NCBI RefSeq assembly: GCF_025486315.1
Contig: NZ_JAOOPY010000014.1
Coordinates: 62,001-126,000, forward strand
Direction: 5' to 3'
Length of the DNA: 64,000 nt
Source: Variovorax sp. N23
Lineage (GTDB): Bacteria > Pseudomonadota > Gammaproteobacteria > Burkholderiales > Burkholderiaceae_C
Part shown: in pieces, positions 1 through 8,627 of the stretch
How positions within the stretch are numbered: position 1 is the stretch's first letter
Layout of the letters: the number at the start of each line of letters is the position of its first letter
Program-made: the position numbers and the translations under genes
The notes under the pieces: model-generated
Told to the model about the DNA's origin: nothing
Databases searched by the model: none
What the model saw: the letters and a program-made list of their open reading frames with translations, nothing else

Positions 1-1057
1 CGTTGAACAACAGGCCGAGGGCGAGGAGGGAAGCCACCGGCGCGGCGCGGTCGGCGAACGCCTCACCGAGCCACAGCGAGAGCCCCCCGTGCGCGCCGAA
101 GGCCAGCGCCCCGGCGATCGGCACCAGCACCGCGGCCACGAGCAACAGCGACCGGCGGTAGACCTGCGCGGCAGCCGCCATGTCGGTCGCCATCAGCGAC
201 GCCAGCCGCGGGAAGAGCGCGCCGGTCAGCGCACCCGGGAGGATGAGCACGCGCAACAGCACCTCCGACGGTACGGTGTAGTACGCCACCACGGCAGCGC
301 CGAGCACGCCGGAGATGACGAATCGGTCGGCCGTGACCATGAGCGGGCTGATGACGTTCGACACCGTCATCCAGGCGCCGAAGGACAGCAGCTGGCGCAA
401 TTCCCGCCGCCCTGCACGCACCCCACCGACGCCGCGGCCGAGATACCGGCGCACGGGCACCCAGTGCGCCACGACGAAAACCAGCCGCGCCAGCATGAGC
501 GCGGCGACGATCCAACTCAGCGAAGGCCCGAACAGCATCACGCTGAGCGCCGGCAAGCCGAAGGTGGCGACGCCGAGCACCATGCGCAGGATGTTGACCG
601 CGCGGAAATCCTCGTAGGCCTCGAGCACGCCGCGCAGCCCCACCGTGACGGTGGTCAGCGGCACCGCCGCCGCCGCGATGAGCAGGGCCTGCACGACATC
701 CGCATGCAGCGACGGCGACACCTTCAGCCCCCGCGCCGCGAGCGGCTCGGCCGCCAGCGCCAGCACGATGCCGCCCAGCACGCCCGTCGCGCCCGCGAAG
801 AGCAACCCGGTCTTCACCAGCGCCGGCACCTCGGCCGAGCGACCGGCCACGCGCTTCTGCGCGACCTGCTGCGTCAGGGCGCGCCCCACGCCCAGATCGA
901 AGAGGCTGAAATAGCCAATGAGCGCCCAGATGAGCGTGAGCACGCCGAAGGCTTCGACGCCGATGCTGCGGACCAGATAGGGGAAGAGCGCCGCGCCAAC
1001 TAACAGCGGGAGCCCGGCGCCCGCCAGGTTCCAGAGCGCGTTGCTTCGCAGGGACAT
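1..1057 (-). CDS. Wzx-type polysaccharide flippase, partial (3' end outside window)
   Basis: The minus strand is open from the ATG at 1057 to the window edge, about 352 codons, with no stop. The N-terminus begins MSLRSNALWNLAGAGLPL and continues with a hydrophobic stretch and LFDLGVGRALTQQVAQKR, the usual start of the polysaccharide-biosynthesis (MATE/MOP) flippases. A later TVGLRGVLEAYEDFR segment is also typical of Wzx. Members move lipid-linked sugar repeat units across the inner membrane. The gene starts 26 nt after the stop of the sugar-phosphate transferase at 1083, so the two are probably co-transcribed. Substrate cannot be read from sequence, and the family also contains PST/teichuronic exporters. 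The C-terminus is missing only because the window ends. Confidence 0.85.
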   Translation of the reverse strand, partial: MSLRSNALWNLAGAGLPLLVGAALFPYLVRSIGVEAFGVLTLIWALIGYFSLFDLGVGRALTQQVAQKRVAGRSAEVPALVKTGLLFAGATGVLGGIVLALAAEPLAARGLKVSPSLHADVVQALLIAAAAVPLTTVTVGLRGVLEAYEDFRAVNILRMVLGVATFGLPALSVMLFGPSLSWIVAALMLARLVFVVAHWVPVRRYLGRGVGGVRAGRRELRQLLSFGAWMTVSNVISPLMVTADRFVISGVLGAAVVAYYTVPSEVLLRVLILPGALTGALFPRLASLMATDMAAAAQVYRRSLLLVAAVLVPIAGALAFGAHGGLSLWLGEAFADRAAPVASLLALGLLFN

Positions 1058-1082
1058 CAACGGCCGGCGACGCGATCGGCGC

Positions 1083-2177
1083 TCAGGGCCGCAACCAGCG
1101 CGGGACCTTGAAGCGGACGATCATCAAGTAGGCAATCACGTAAGTCGTGACGAACAACAGACAGCACCCCATCAGCACCAGCGTGTTGTTCCAGAACAGC
1201 ACCGCAGGCACCACCGACAGCGCGGCGAACATCCACAGATACGGCGAGGTGCGGTTGTTGCGCGCGAGCAGCTGGCGCGCCTCGTCGTCGCTGAAGGCGA
1301 CCCGCACGATGCGCCGGAAGATCAGCTGATGGAAATGCAGCGCGTCGGCCATGCCGGGCGACTGGCCGCGCGCCACCTTGCGGTAGATGGAGAACACCGT
1401 CTCCCACACCGGGTAGATCAGCAGCAGCATCGGGAACCACGGCGACACCGTGGGGTGCCGCTGCACCAGCGACACGCAGGCCACCGCGATCACCATGCCC
1501 CAGACGTAGGCGCCACCGTCGCCCGCGAAGATCTTGCCGCTCGGGTAGTTCCACATCAGGAAGCCCAGCGTGGCGCCGACCAGGCAGATGACCATCGCGG
1601 CCAGTTGCCGGTCACCCACCTGCAGCGCCACGTGCGAGATCGCCAGGCAGACCAGCACCGCCACCGTGCCGGCCAGCCCGTTGTAGCCGTCGATGATGTT
1701 GAAGGCGTGCGGCAGCCCGCCGATGGCGACCACGGCCAGCAGCACGGCGAAGATGGGCGCGGCGCGCATCCACCCGTCCACCAGCACGAAGCCGGTGCGG
1801 TGCACCCCGAGCCCGAGCACCCAGCACAGCAGCAGCGCCGACCCGATGGTCAACGCCAGGCGGTAGCGCACCGGCACGCGCTGCGTCACGTCTTCGGTGA
1901 TGCCGCTGAGCACCGCCGGCGCGATGCACAGCAGCACCAGGCCCGAGGCCGTGGCCGGCCAGCCGACATTGAACGGATCGCCGAACCAGCCGGCCGAGAG
2001 CCATGCCAGCCCCGTGCCGACGAAGACGCCCGCGCCGCCCAGGCGCGGCACATGGCCCTTGTGGAACCGCTGCGGCATGTCTGCCGCGTAGCGCCGCGCG
2101 TGCTTACGGGCGCGCCGCATGACCACCAGCACGGCCAAGGCGGAAAAGACGAAGCTGATGACGATCAGGGCAATCAT
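1083..2177 (-). CDS. MraY/WecA-family undecaprenyl-phosphate sugar-1-phosphate transferase
   Basis: A 364-residue polytopic inner-membrane protein of the glycosyltransferase-4 (MraY/WecA) family. These enzymes start polysaccharide synthesis by moving a HexNAc-1-phosphate onto undecaprenyl phosphate. Family motifs are visible: AFNIIDGYNGLAG (the NxxDGxxGL loop), FAGDGGAYVWG (the FxGDxG loop), and a cytoplasmic HFHQ near the C-terminus where WecA has HIHH. About 10 hydrophobic segments are present. The ATG at 2177 is chosen because the open frame upstream runs antisense through the divergent GT2 gene. It probably shares an operon with the downstream flippase. The sugar specificity (GlcNAc, QuiNAc, FucNAc) is not resolvable by eye. 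Confidence 0.87.
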   Translation of the reverse strand: MIALIVISFVFSALAVLVVMRRARKHARRYAADMPQRFHKGHVPRLGGAGVFVGTGLAWLSAGWFGDPFNVGWPATASGLVLLCIAPAVLSGITEDVTQRVPVRYRLALTIGSALLLCWVLGLGVHRTGFVLVDGWMRAAPIFAVLLAVVAIGGLPHAFNIIDGYNGLAGTVAVLVCLAISHVALQVGDRQLAAMVICLVGATLGFLMWNYPSGKIFAGDGGAYVWGMVIAVACVSLVQRHPTVSPWFPMLLLIYPVWETVFSIYRKVARGQSPGMADALHFHQLIFRRIVRVAFSDDEARQLLARNNRTSPYLWMFAALSVVPAVLFWNNTLVLMGCCLLFVTTYVIAYLMIVRFKVPRWLRP

Positions 2178-2189
2178 GAGAAAAAGGGA

Positions 2190-2204
2190 AGGTTCGGGGA
2201 ACCT
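2190..2204. promoter_or_regulatory. Inverted repeat in the divergent intergenic region
   Basis: AGGTTC-GGG-GAACCT is a perfect 6-bp inverted repeat with a 3-nt spacer. It lies between the divergent transferase (start 2177) and GT2 gene (start 2229). A TAGAAT hexamer, close to a -10 element for the plus strand, begins at 2204. It is a possible operator for one or both genes. No regulator is identified. Confidence 0.3.
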
Positions 2205-2228
2205 AGAATTCCCGAGCGAAATTAGACC

Positions 2229-2996
2229 ATGCCCTTTTCCCCGCCCCTCTCGCCCACCTCGCGCCCCGTCACCGTCTCGATCGTGAGCCATGGGCAGATG
2301 GACCTGATCCTGCCGCTGCTCGAACAGCTTGACCGCTTCAGCAGCGCCATGGTCGACAAAATCGTCCTCACGATCAACATCCCTGAGGCTGACGTGCTCG
2401 GTGATGCGACTTTCCGGTTTCCGATTGAGCGCATCGACAACTCTGCGCCCAAGGGCTTCGGTGCGAACCACAACCAGGCCTTCCAGCACTGCCAGACGCC
2501 GTGGTTCCTGGTGCTGAATCCGGACATCCGCTTCGACCGCGACGTGCTCGCGCCGCTGATCGCAGAGGCCGCCCCCGACAGCGGCTTGCTCACGCCGCGC
2601 ATCCTGGAGCCCGGCAAGAGTGAACCGGAGCAGCACCGGGCCATCATCACGCCGCTGGAGATCCTCACGCGGCGACGGCCGGGCTATGTGCGGCCGGCCG
2701 TGCCGGCGTGGATCCCGGGGTTGTTCATGCTCTTTCGCGCCGAAGCCTATGCAGCCATCGGCGGCTTCGATGAGCGCTTCTTCATGTACGGAGAAGATTT
2801 CGACATCTGCGCGCGGACGCAACTCGCAGGCTGGAGATTGCAATCCGTTGAAAACCTCACGGTTGTTCATGAGGCTCGCCGCGCCAGTCACCGAAGCCTT
2901 CGACACTTTTACTGGCACGCCACAAGCCTGCTCAAGGTCTGGTCATCAAGGCCGTTCTGGCGCCTTCGCGCGAGATCAAGCATTCCAGCGGGCTAG
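2229..2996 (+). CDS. GT2-family glycosyltransferase (rhamnosyltransferase-like)
   Basis: A 255-residue soluble GT-A fold glycosyltransferase. The acidic metal/nucleotide-binding motif appears as LNPDIRF. The acceptor-side region GGFDERFFMYGEDFDICAR is the signature seen in rhamnosyltransferases and related GT2 enzymes. The length is at the short end of this subgroup, ending soon after the family's RSLRHFYWHATSLLKVW segment. It is the only plus-strand gene within the first 25 kb and stands divergent from the WecA-like gene. It probably adds a sugar, perhaps rhamnose, to the lipid-linked oligosaccharide. The donor is inferred from the rml genes in the same locus. Confidence 0.85.
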   Translation: MPFSPPLSPTSRPVTVSIVSHGQMDLILPLLEQLDRFSSAMVDKIVLTINIPEADVLGDATFRFPIERIDNSAPKGFGANHNQAFQHCQTPWFLVLNPDIRFDRDVLAPLIAEAAPDSGLLTPRILEPGKSEPEQHRAIITPLEILTRRRPGYVRPAVPAWIPGLFMLFRAEAYAAIGGFDERFFMYGEDFDICARTQLAGWRLQSVENLTVVHEARRASHRSLRHFYWHATSLLKVWSSRPFWRLRARSSIPAG

Positions 2997-3030
2997 TTCG
3001 GCACTGCAATCAGCGTTGGCTCCCACAGAC

Positions 3031-5001
3031 CTACCGCCGCGACCGCAGGACCGAAGAAACGGCCAAAAGCACGGCAAATGTGAAGATGGGAACAAGCGGG
3101 ACCATGTAGCGCACCTGGACACCGTCCCATGAACTTGCATCGAGCACGCCCAACAGTGCCGCACGCGACAACACCATCACCGCAGCCAAGCCGCAGAACA
3201 CGAGCACCGGGACATTGACTCGCCGGGTCACAGCCCAATAAAGGACCGCTCCCAGCAATGCCAGCCTGAGCATGATGTTGATGCCCCCATATACCTTGCC
3301 TAGCTTGTGTACCCAGTCGGGCGCCACCTGTCGGCCAGTCAACCAAGACAAGCCCCGTTCGAGCTGCGTCGTAGGTTTGCCATAGATGAGTTCGTCGACT
3401 CCCAACGTTGCCTGGAGGGCGCCCTCCGTCTGCGTCATCACGCCTTGGCGCAGGCGCGAAAGCGGAATATCAGTGGATTTGCCGTCGGTGGTTTTCGCGA
3501 TCAAGCGCAGATCGGAACCTGCGGTAGACAGCCCGAGGTTGAAGGAATAGGCACCCGGCACGTCGGCCCGCTGCGGAGGAGCCAGCACCACCCAATCCGA
3601 CGGCTCACCGCCGGCCGGGGCGATGCCCAAGGACGATCCGACAGGCAACACGATCCAGCCTCGAACACTGACCGAAGGCAGCGGATTCCTGCGCCCGGCG
3701 ATCTCGATGAATTCGGCCAGTTGCTTCGGCGTCGCATTTTCATCCGGCGGCCGCACCCAGTCAGGATTTGTTTCGAACAGGAGACCCAGAATGGTCCATG
3801 TCGACGACGGCACATGGCCGATCCATTTGTGGAAATCAGGATCGACAAGCGAAGGTATCCAGGATGGATACGCCTTCAATTGCCCTTTGTCGAAGGCGGC
3901 CTGGAGTTCGTCGGCAATCGCGGCGTATTTTTGATCCGCGTACCTCGCGTTTCGGTGCCAGCCGGCAATGGCCCCTGCGTCACGCAATGCCCAGTAGAAC
4001 CAGCCGTTTCCGATCTCACCCTCATGTCCGATGAAGCGCGCGGAGTGCGCAGCCAGCACGCGGCCGGACTCGCCCTCGAAGAAGCCCTGCAGCTCGCGGA
4101 AGGTTGGACTGAACTGGTAAGCAAGTTGACGCGACCTGCGGGACACGGTCACATGCAACGGGCCAGGTCCCGCATCGACTCGGCTCAATGCAGCCATCGC
4201 ACGAACATAGCCGGGCGCCGCCAATTCATAGCGAGCGGCAAGCCCCCAGCGCGCGTAATTCAAACCGACCAGTATGACGCCGACCAACAACGTCGCCAGC
4301 AACGGCAAGGCGATCAGGCGCATGCCGAGCGTTGCCCGACTCAGCGACGGCCACCACTGCTTTCGGCGAACAAAAGAGAGCAACACCAAGAGGCCGATGG
4401 GCAGCAGGAACAGAGATCCTTCCTTGCGGATGTGGAACGCCAATGCGAACGAAACGGCAAAGAGCGCGGTCGCGACACCCCCTCTGCGACTGGGGGCCGC
4501 ATCACGCGTATTCCAGATCTCCAGGCTGGACCCCAGCATGAGCGCGACGAGAACCACTAGCAGGGTTTCCGATAGCGCGCGGTCGAACAGCACGATGAGC
4601 ACCGGATGAAAGACGCAGAAAACCCAGAACGCGGCGCCGAGCCACACCTTTCCGGAGAACCGCGTTAGGGAATAGCCGGCATAGGCCGTCGATGCGATCC
4701 AGGCTAGATCGATGCCAAGTCGGGCCGGGATACCGAGCAGGTTCAGCACGGCCAGCCACATCGAGTAGATCGGCAGATGGGCAAATGCCATCAGGTTGTA
4801 GTCGCCCCCCCACACCATGCGCGCTGCATTGTGAATGAACCAGTATTCGTCGTAGGGCGCATTGAGGGCCACGACGTCGCGGTCGGCAGTGAGCATCAGC
4901 CGAACGAGGACGAGCACCAGGGCCATGCCCATCCACAAGCCCCTCTTCTGCAGTAATCTTGAAGAATAACTGTTGCGCATCAATTGAATATTTGGCGTCA
5001 T
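3031..5001 (-). CDS. GT-C-like integral membrane protein with large soluble domain
   Basis: A 656-residue protein with about 8 N-terminal membrane segments, a soluble region at roughly residues 265-570, and three C-terminal segments. The first extracytoplasmic loop contains PYDEYWF, resembling the acidic DE motif of GT-C enzymes (GT39/GT83 type) that use polyprenyl-phosphate sugars. It is a paralogue of the protein encoded at 9909-11918. They share topology, an identical GEIGNGW motif in the soluble region and an RYMVP/RYVAP sequence before the last segment. The likely role is transfer of a sugar or other group to the polysaccharide on the periplasmic face. I do not recognise a specific family, so the function is inference. 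A GAG 6 nt before the ATG supports this start. Confidence 0.6.
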   Translation of the reverse strand: MTPNIQLMRNSYSSRLLQKRGLWMGMALVLVLVRLMLTADRDVVALNAPYDEYWFIHNAARMVWGGDYNLMAFAHLPIYSMWLAVLNLLGIPARLGIDLAWIASTAYAGYSLTRFSGKVWLGAAFWVFCVFHPVLIVLFDRALSETLLVVLVALMLGSSLEIWNTRDAAPSRRGGVATALFAVSFALAFHIRKEGSLFLLPIGLLVLLSFVRRKQWWPSLSRATLGMRLIALPLLATLLVGVILVGLNYARWGLAARYELAAPGYVRAMAALSRVDAGPGPLHVTVSRRSRQLAYQFSPTFRELQGFFEGESGRVLAAHSARFIGHEGEIGNGWFYWALRDAGAIAGWHRNARYADQKYAAIADELQAAFDKGQLKAYPSWIPSLVDPDFHKWIGHVPSSTWTILGLLFETNPDWVRPPDENATPKQLAEFIEIAGRRNPLPSVSVRGWIVLPVGSSLGIAPAGGEPSDWVVLAPPQRADVPGAYSFNLGLSTAGSDLRLIAKTTDGKSTDIPLSRLRQGVMTQTEGALQATLGVDELIYGKPTTQLERGLSWLTGRQVAPDWVHKLGKVYGGINIMLRLALLGAVLYWAVTRRVNVPVLVFCGLAAVMVLSRAALLGVLDASSWDGVQVRYMVPLVPIFTFAVLLAVSSVLRSRR

Positions 5002-5079
5002 TGAGATCTCAAAATTCCGCCGTCATGTACTTCGATGGTTTTGAAGCAATCAGACGGAGCAAAAGGCTCTGCAGGGCGA

Positions 5080-6732
5080 TCACTCGTTGCAACGATCAAA
5101 TGGAATGACGAGCCGGTGCCCCTCCCAATCGGTCTTCGAGTGATCGATTTTCATCAATTTTCCATTTTCCCCAACGATTCCGACGGCAAGCGCGGTCGCT
5201 TTTGAGGGCACCTGTGCCGGGCGAACAAGCACATTGTCCACCCACATTTTTCCGAGTTTCATGTGGCGTACCCTGTCCGCCTGGCTGTAGTCAGCCTGCC
5301 CCAAGATAGCGCCTTCAGGGCCAATGACGTGAACAGCATGGCTTAGCGACGCCGAGACAACGCCTGTTTTCTTCCAAACCAGCCGCGCGATTAGATCTTT
5401 TTCGCGGCAAGAAAATGAGACCCCGCGCAGCTCAAAGATTCCAGAGAAATTCGCACCGATGAAATCGGCAGATTGGTCCGACGTCATAGCGCGAGCGGAT
5501 CTTTCGCCTATCGGGCCAAATCCCTTCCAGTACGAAAATCCAGAGAATGCCATCAGAAACAGCACCGACGCCATTGCCGCATATCCAGACGCTTGAACAT
5601 GGCGACTGGCGGTTGCAGACTGGCTCCCAACGGATCCGCTTCGCATCAAAATTCGGCGTCCGGGCCGCTCGACGCCAAACCATATCAGATACGAACTTAC
5701 AAGCAACACGCCGAAGAAAGTAGCCAAACCAACAGAATCGCTCAACCAATAGAAGTCGGCAGCATTCTTTAGATAGAAAGCAAGAAATATATTATGGATT
5801 AAGTAAACCGAGAAGCTTATCTCGCCCAAAACAACAAGCAGCGGATTGGTAAGCATTTTTGACACCCAACCACGCCCGACCGCGAACACAAAAACCAATA
5901 CGCCAAACGCCAGAAATGAGCCACTATGCATCAACCACGTTGCGGCCGCCTGGCCCATCGTCGCTGCCACCTCACGGCTAGCAACACCCGTGTAATAAAT
6001 CGAGAAAAAACACAGCAGAATGGCGCCGAGTTCCGCTAGGGTAGAAAATCTAAGCGTCCAATTCCAAGCTCGACTCCGCCAAAACCCGGCGACGACAGCC
6101 CCGAAGATGAACTCAAAAATTCGAGACACCGGACTGATGTAAATCAAGCCGTTCTGGGTGATCTTCATTCCGTCCGCCGTGGCCGGACTTCCGTAGTCCG
6201 GCAAGCCCAGCCTTTCAACCAGCAATAGCCAAGCCAGAAGCGCCGCTGCAGCAAAGAACAACAGGGCGCCCGATGCTTTGGGTTGAAGCAGCATCAGAAG
6301 TGGGAATACGACATAGAAAAAAAACTCTGTCGAGACACTCCAGGCGACACCGTTATACGAGAAATAGTAAGCCGATACTGGAATCCACCCCTGCAGCATC
6401 GTCAAATGGGCAATTAGCGTCCCCGGACTCCAAACATAGCTTGTAAGGATGGCGCCAATCAGGAACGCGGCCAAGTAGGCCGGAAAGAGACGTGCCCAGC
6501 GCGCCCAGAAGAACCGGCGAATTTCCGATGAACTGTTAAACCTCGGGTAGACGTAAGCAAGAATAAACCCTGACAACACAAAAAAGAATGAGACGCCCTG
6601 CCCCAGATTCAACGGCATGCTCTTCACGCCGAAAGTTCCGGCAAGATGGTGAAAAACCACCATGATGGCAGCAAAGAACCGAAGCGCCGTGAGCTGATCG
6701 AGTCTTTTGCTTTTCGCAGCATCGCTATTCAT
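5080..6732 (-). CDS. Acyltransferase-3 family O-acyltransferase with C-terminal soluble extension
   Basis: A 550-residue protein. Residues 1 to about 360 form the 10-segment OafA/YrhL acyltransferase-3 domain, opening with RLDQLTALRFFAAIMVVFHH; the arginine and the histidine pair belong to the conserved catalytic region. FFFVLSGFILAY and RRFFWARWARLFPAY are also family signatures. Members O-acetylate or acylate cell-surface sugars. The C-terminal 170 or so residues are not the usual SGNH domain. They look beta-rich (HVIGPEGAILGQADY) and follow an extra membrane segment. The gene is clearly AT-richer than its neighbours. No good Shine-Dalgarno precedes the ATG at 6732. It probably modifies the polysaccharide made by this locus. 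Confidence 0.85.
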   Translation of the reverse strand: MNSDAAKSKRLDQLTALRFFAAIMVVFHHLAGTFGVKSMPLNLGQGVSFFFVLSGFILAYVYPRFNSSSEIRRFFWARWARLFPAYLAAFLIGAILTSYVWSPGTLIAHLTMLQGWIPVSAYYFSYNGVAWSVSTEFFFYVVFPLLMLLQPKASGALLFFAAAALLAWLLLVERLGLPDYGSPATADGMKITQNGLIYISPVSRIFEFIFGAVVAGFWRSRAWNWTLRFSTLAELGAILLCFFSIYYTGVASREVAATMGQAAATWLMHSGSFLAFGVLVFVFAVGRGWVSKMLTNPLLVVLGEISFSVYLIHNIFLAFYLKNAADFYWLSDSVGLATFFGVLLVSSYLIWFGVERPGRRILMRSGSVGSQSATASRHVQASGYAAMASVLFLMAFSGFSYWKGFGPIGERSARAMTSDQSADFIGANFSGIFELRGVSFSCREKDLIARLVWKKTGVVSASLSHAVHVIGPEGAILGQADYSQADRVRHMKLGKMWVDNVLVRPAQVPSKATALAVGIVGENGKLMKIDHSKTDWEGHRLVIPFDRCNE

Positions 6733-6859
6733 TTAGAGGAATTTTCTCGATCCAGCATTCTTCGCAATCCCAAGAGCCGCCGATGATGAGTGGAAATGCG
6801 GAATTTGTAGCGTTGCCTTTGCGAACGCCATTCCATCCGACCGCACGTGCTTATTGACA

Positions 6860-6879
6860 GGGCGCGGCTTCGCCCGCCC
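6860..6879 (-). other. GC-rich hairpin between the flippase-like and acyltransferase genes
   Basis: On the minus strand GGGCG and GCGCCC flank an inner GGC-GAA-GCC, making an 8-bp stem with one bulged G. It lies 36 nt past the stop of the gene at 6915. There is no T-tract behind it, so it is at best a weak or factor-assisted terminator, or a processing site, within the long minus-strand run. The rest of 6733-6914 holds no gene that I can support. A GCACTAA direct repeat sits near the 6915 stop. Confidence 0.3.
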
Positions 6880-6914
6880 GCGTACTTAAAACAGACGCAC
6901 TAACCCTAGGCGCA

Positions 6915-7937
6915 CTAAAGTTCGCCCGCCTTGGAGTCGCCATGCGACGCTTTCAAAGCATCAAGTTGCCCAGTGCGTGCCGCACTGAGGTAGAAGGGCA
7001 GCCCCGCCAGACGGGAAAAAGCGCCCAGCGACTGAAAAAGCAGCCCAATCAGCGCGCCATTCCCGATGTTCAACAAATGCGAGAGGAACAGGTCGAAGCC
7101 GGCTGTTCCCAAGCCGAAGCCACCGGCGACGCCGAAAATGTTGCTGAAGATCGCCAACGGGAACACCACAAATCCCTTGATCCAGTCCACTTGGTCTCCG
7201 ACAGCGCGGGCGATGCAGAGCAGCGATAGGCACCAGAACATGTGATTGAAGACCGAAAGGCCCAGCACGGCCGCCATGCTCGCGGGCCTTTCGCGCAACT
7301 GATTGAACGCGCCAATCAGTTGGCGTATCCGCGCACCCCAGCTTCTCTTCTCGGAGAGCCTGACCAGCATCGGGAGGTTGTACAACCGCCTCGCGCCCAG
7401 AATCCGAAAACCAAGCAGCACCCCAAAGCTGGCGCCAAAGAGACCGAGCAACAGCACATTGCGAGCAGGCATGTCGCGAACAACCGACCAACCGATCAGC
7501 GACACGACGCTGGCCAAAAGAAAGAGGCCCAGCAGCCCGAGCACGCGGTCAAACAACACAGCCATGATCGCGCGCGTGCGCATGCCGGGGCCCACATGCT
7601 TGACCACATAACCCGCCTTCACGATATCGCCGCCGTTTGAACTGGGCATGGCGAGATCGAAGAAAGACCCGACCATGGTCCAGCGCACGGCCTCACGCAG
7701 GCCGACGTCCACACCCTGGCTGCGCAGGATGATCTGGAACCGGTAAGACACGATCAGAAATGGCGGCAGCATCAGCGCCAGTGCCGCCAGCAGCCACGGC
7801 CAGGTTTCGCCCAGTTGCCGCAGCGCCTGGGGCTCGATTCGATTGAACGCGAAAAGCAGCCCGACCACGATGACGGCGACACCGGCCTTGAACCATATCG
7901 ATCCCAACACGCTGCGCAAGCGCCCCTTCGTACCCAT
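6915..7937 (-). CDS. Flippase-like (LPG synthase TM / UPF0104, PF03706) membrane protein
   Basis: A 340-residue protein with about 8-9 membrane segments. It has the PF03706 pattern: an N-terminal TM pair, the central loop RWTMVGSFFDLAMPSSNGGDIVKA, and a C-terminal GGFGLGTAGFDLF segment. The family includes the transmembrane domain of lysylphosphatidylglycerol synthase and the AglD/YbhN-like proteins that often sit beside GT2 genes. Those proteins are thought to move lipid-linked sugars or to support dolichol/undecaprenyl-phosphate glycosyl transfer. It starts 3 nt after the stop of the GT2 gene at 7941, so the two are translated together. The substrate is unknown. Confidence 0.8.
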   Translation of the reverse strand: MGTKGRLRSVLGSIWFKAGVAVIVVGLLFAFNRIEPQALRQLGETWPWLLAALALMLPPFLIVSYRFQIILRSQGVDVGLREAVRWTMVGSFFDLAMPSSNGGDIVKAGYVVKHVGPGMRTRAIMAVLFDRVLGLLGLFLLASVVSLIGWSVVRDMPARNVLLLGLFGASFGVLLGFRILGARRLYNLPMLVRLSEKRSWGARIRQLIGAFNQLRERPASMAAVLGLSVFNHMFWCLSLLCIARAVGDQVDWIKGFVVFPLAIFSNIFGVAGGFGLGTAGFDLFLSHLLNIGNGALIGLLFQSLGAFSRLAGLPFYLSAARTGQLDALKASHGDSKAGEL

Positions 7938-7940
7938 ACC

Positions 7941-8627
7941 TCAGTCCCGTCGCTTCAATTCGAACCACAGATAGGCGAGCAGGCGCTTGCCCGTCGGCCA
8001 GATCTTGAAGTGGGTTTCACCATAGCCGCGCGCCAGCTCCTGCGTGGGGAACTCGCAGCGCTTCTGGCGCAGCTTGTAAGAACGAACCACCATTTCGATG
8101 TCGATGGAGAGGCCATGGTCCAGCACCTTCATGGCAGTGAACGCACTGCGGGTCCAGCCTTTGAAGCCGTGCAGCACATCGCGCACCACATAGCCCTCGC
8201 GGCGCCACACCAGCGCGGCCAGCCAGGCCAATCCCAGAACGGCCCATTTGCGCGGGCGCAGAAAGTGTTCATCTTCCTCATTCACCGACCCAGCGACCTG
8301 GCGGCTGGCAACCACCAGCTCGTTGCCGGCTTCGAAGAGCGGGCGAAACTTCAGCACGTCTTCGACGGGCAGCGTCCCCTTGGTGAAGAACACCACCACC
8401 GCGTCCCCGGTCGCCATGTCGTTGGCATGCACATAGGCCGCATTCAAGCCGCGCTTAGGCTGGCGATGCACGGGAATCCCCATGGACTCCAGATATTCGA
8501 CGGTGCCATCGGTACTGCCGCCATCCACGGCAAAGACTTCATCGAACTGGTCCCGCGGCAGGCGGGGCACGTCGGCCTCGCAGCCCTTCAGTTCGTTCCA
8601 GACAATCAGGCAAAGAGAGACTTTCAA
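7941..8627 (-). CDS. GT2-family (DPM/DPG-like) glycosyltransferase
   Basis: A 228-residue GT-A enzyme. It shows the nucleotide-binding strand FAVDGGSTDGTVEYL near residues 33-47 and, in the mid-region, GLNAAYVHANDMATGDAVVVFF, which replaces the canonical GKGxA...DAD pattern of polyprenyl-phosphate sugar synthases. It has no C-terminal membrane helices, and the adjacent PF03706 protein may supply the membrane partner. Its ATG overlaps the stop of the upstream FAD oxidoreductase by 4 nt (ATGA), implying coupled translation. Making an undecaprenyl-phosphate sugar donor for the GT-C-like proteins of this locus is an attractive inference but is not proven. Confidence 0.75.
   Translation of the reverse strand: MKVSLCLIVWNELKGCEADVPRLPRDQFDEVFAVDGGSTDGTVEYLESMGIPVHRQPKRGLNAAYVHANDMATGDAVVVFFTKGTLPVEDVLKFRPLFEAGNELVVASRQVAGSVNEEDEHFLRPRKWAVLGLAWLAALVWRREGYVVRDVLHGFKGWTRSAFTAMKVLDHGLSIDIEMVVRSYKLRQKRCEFPTQELARGYGETHFKIWPTGKRLLAYLWFELKRRD

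Noticed and set aside
150..160. GGCGGTAG resembling an ops element (RfaH/JUMPstart)
   Set aside because: It lies inside the flippase coding sequence, not upstream of an operon, and no JUMPstart context surrounds it.
6317..6324. A8 run in the acyltransferase gene as a second slippage site
   Set aside because: Eight A encodes Phe-Phe in an AT-rich membrane gene and is within chance for such composition, unlike the 13-G tract.
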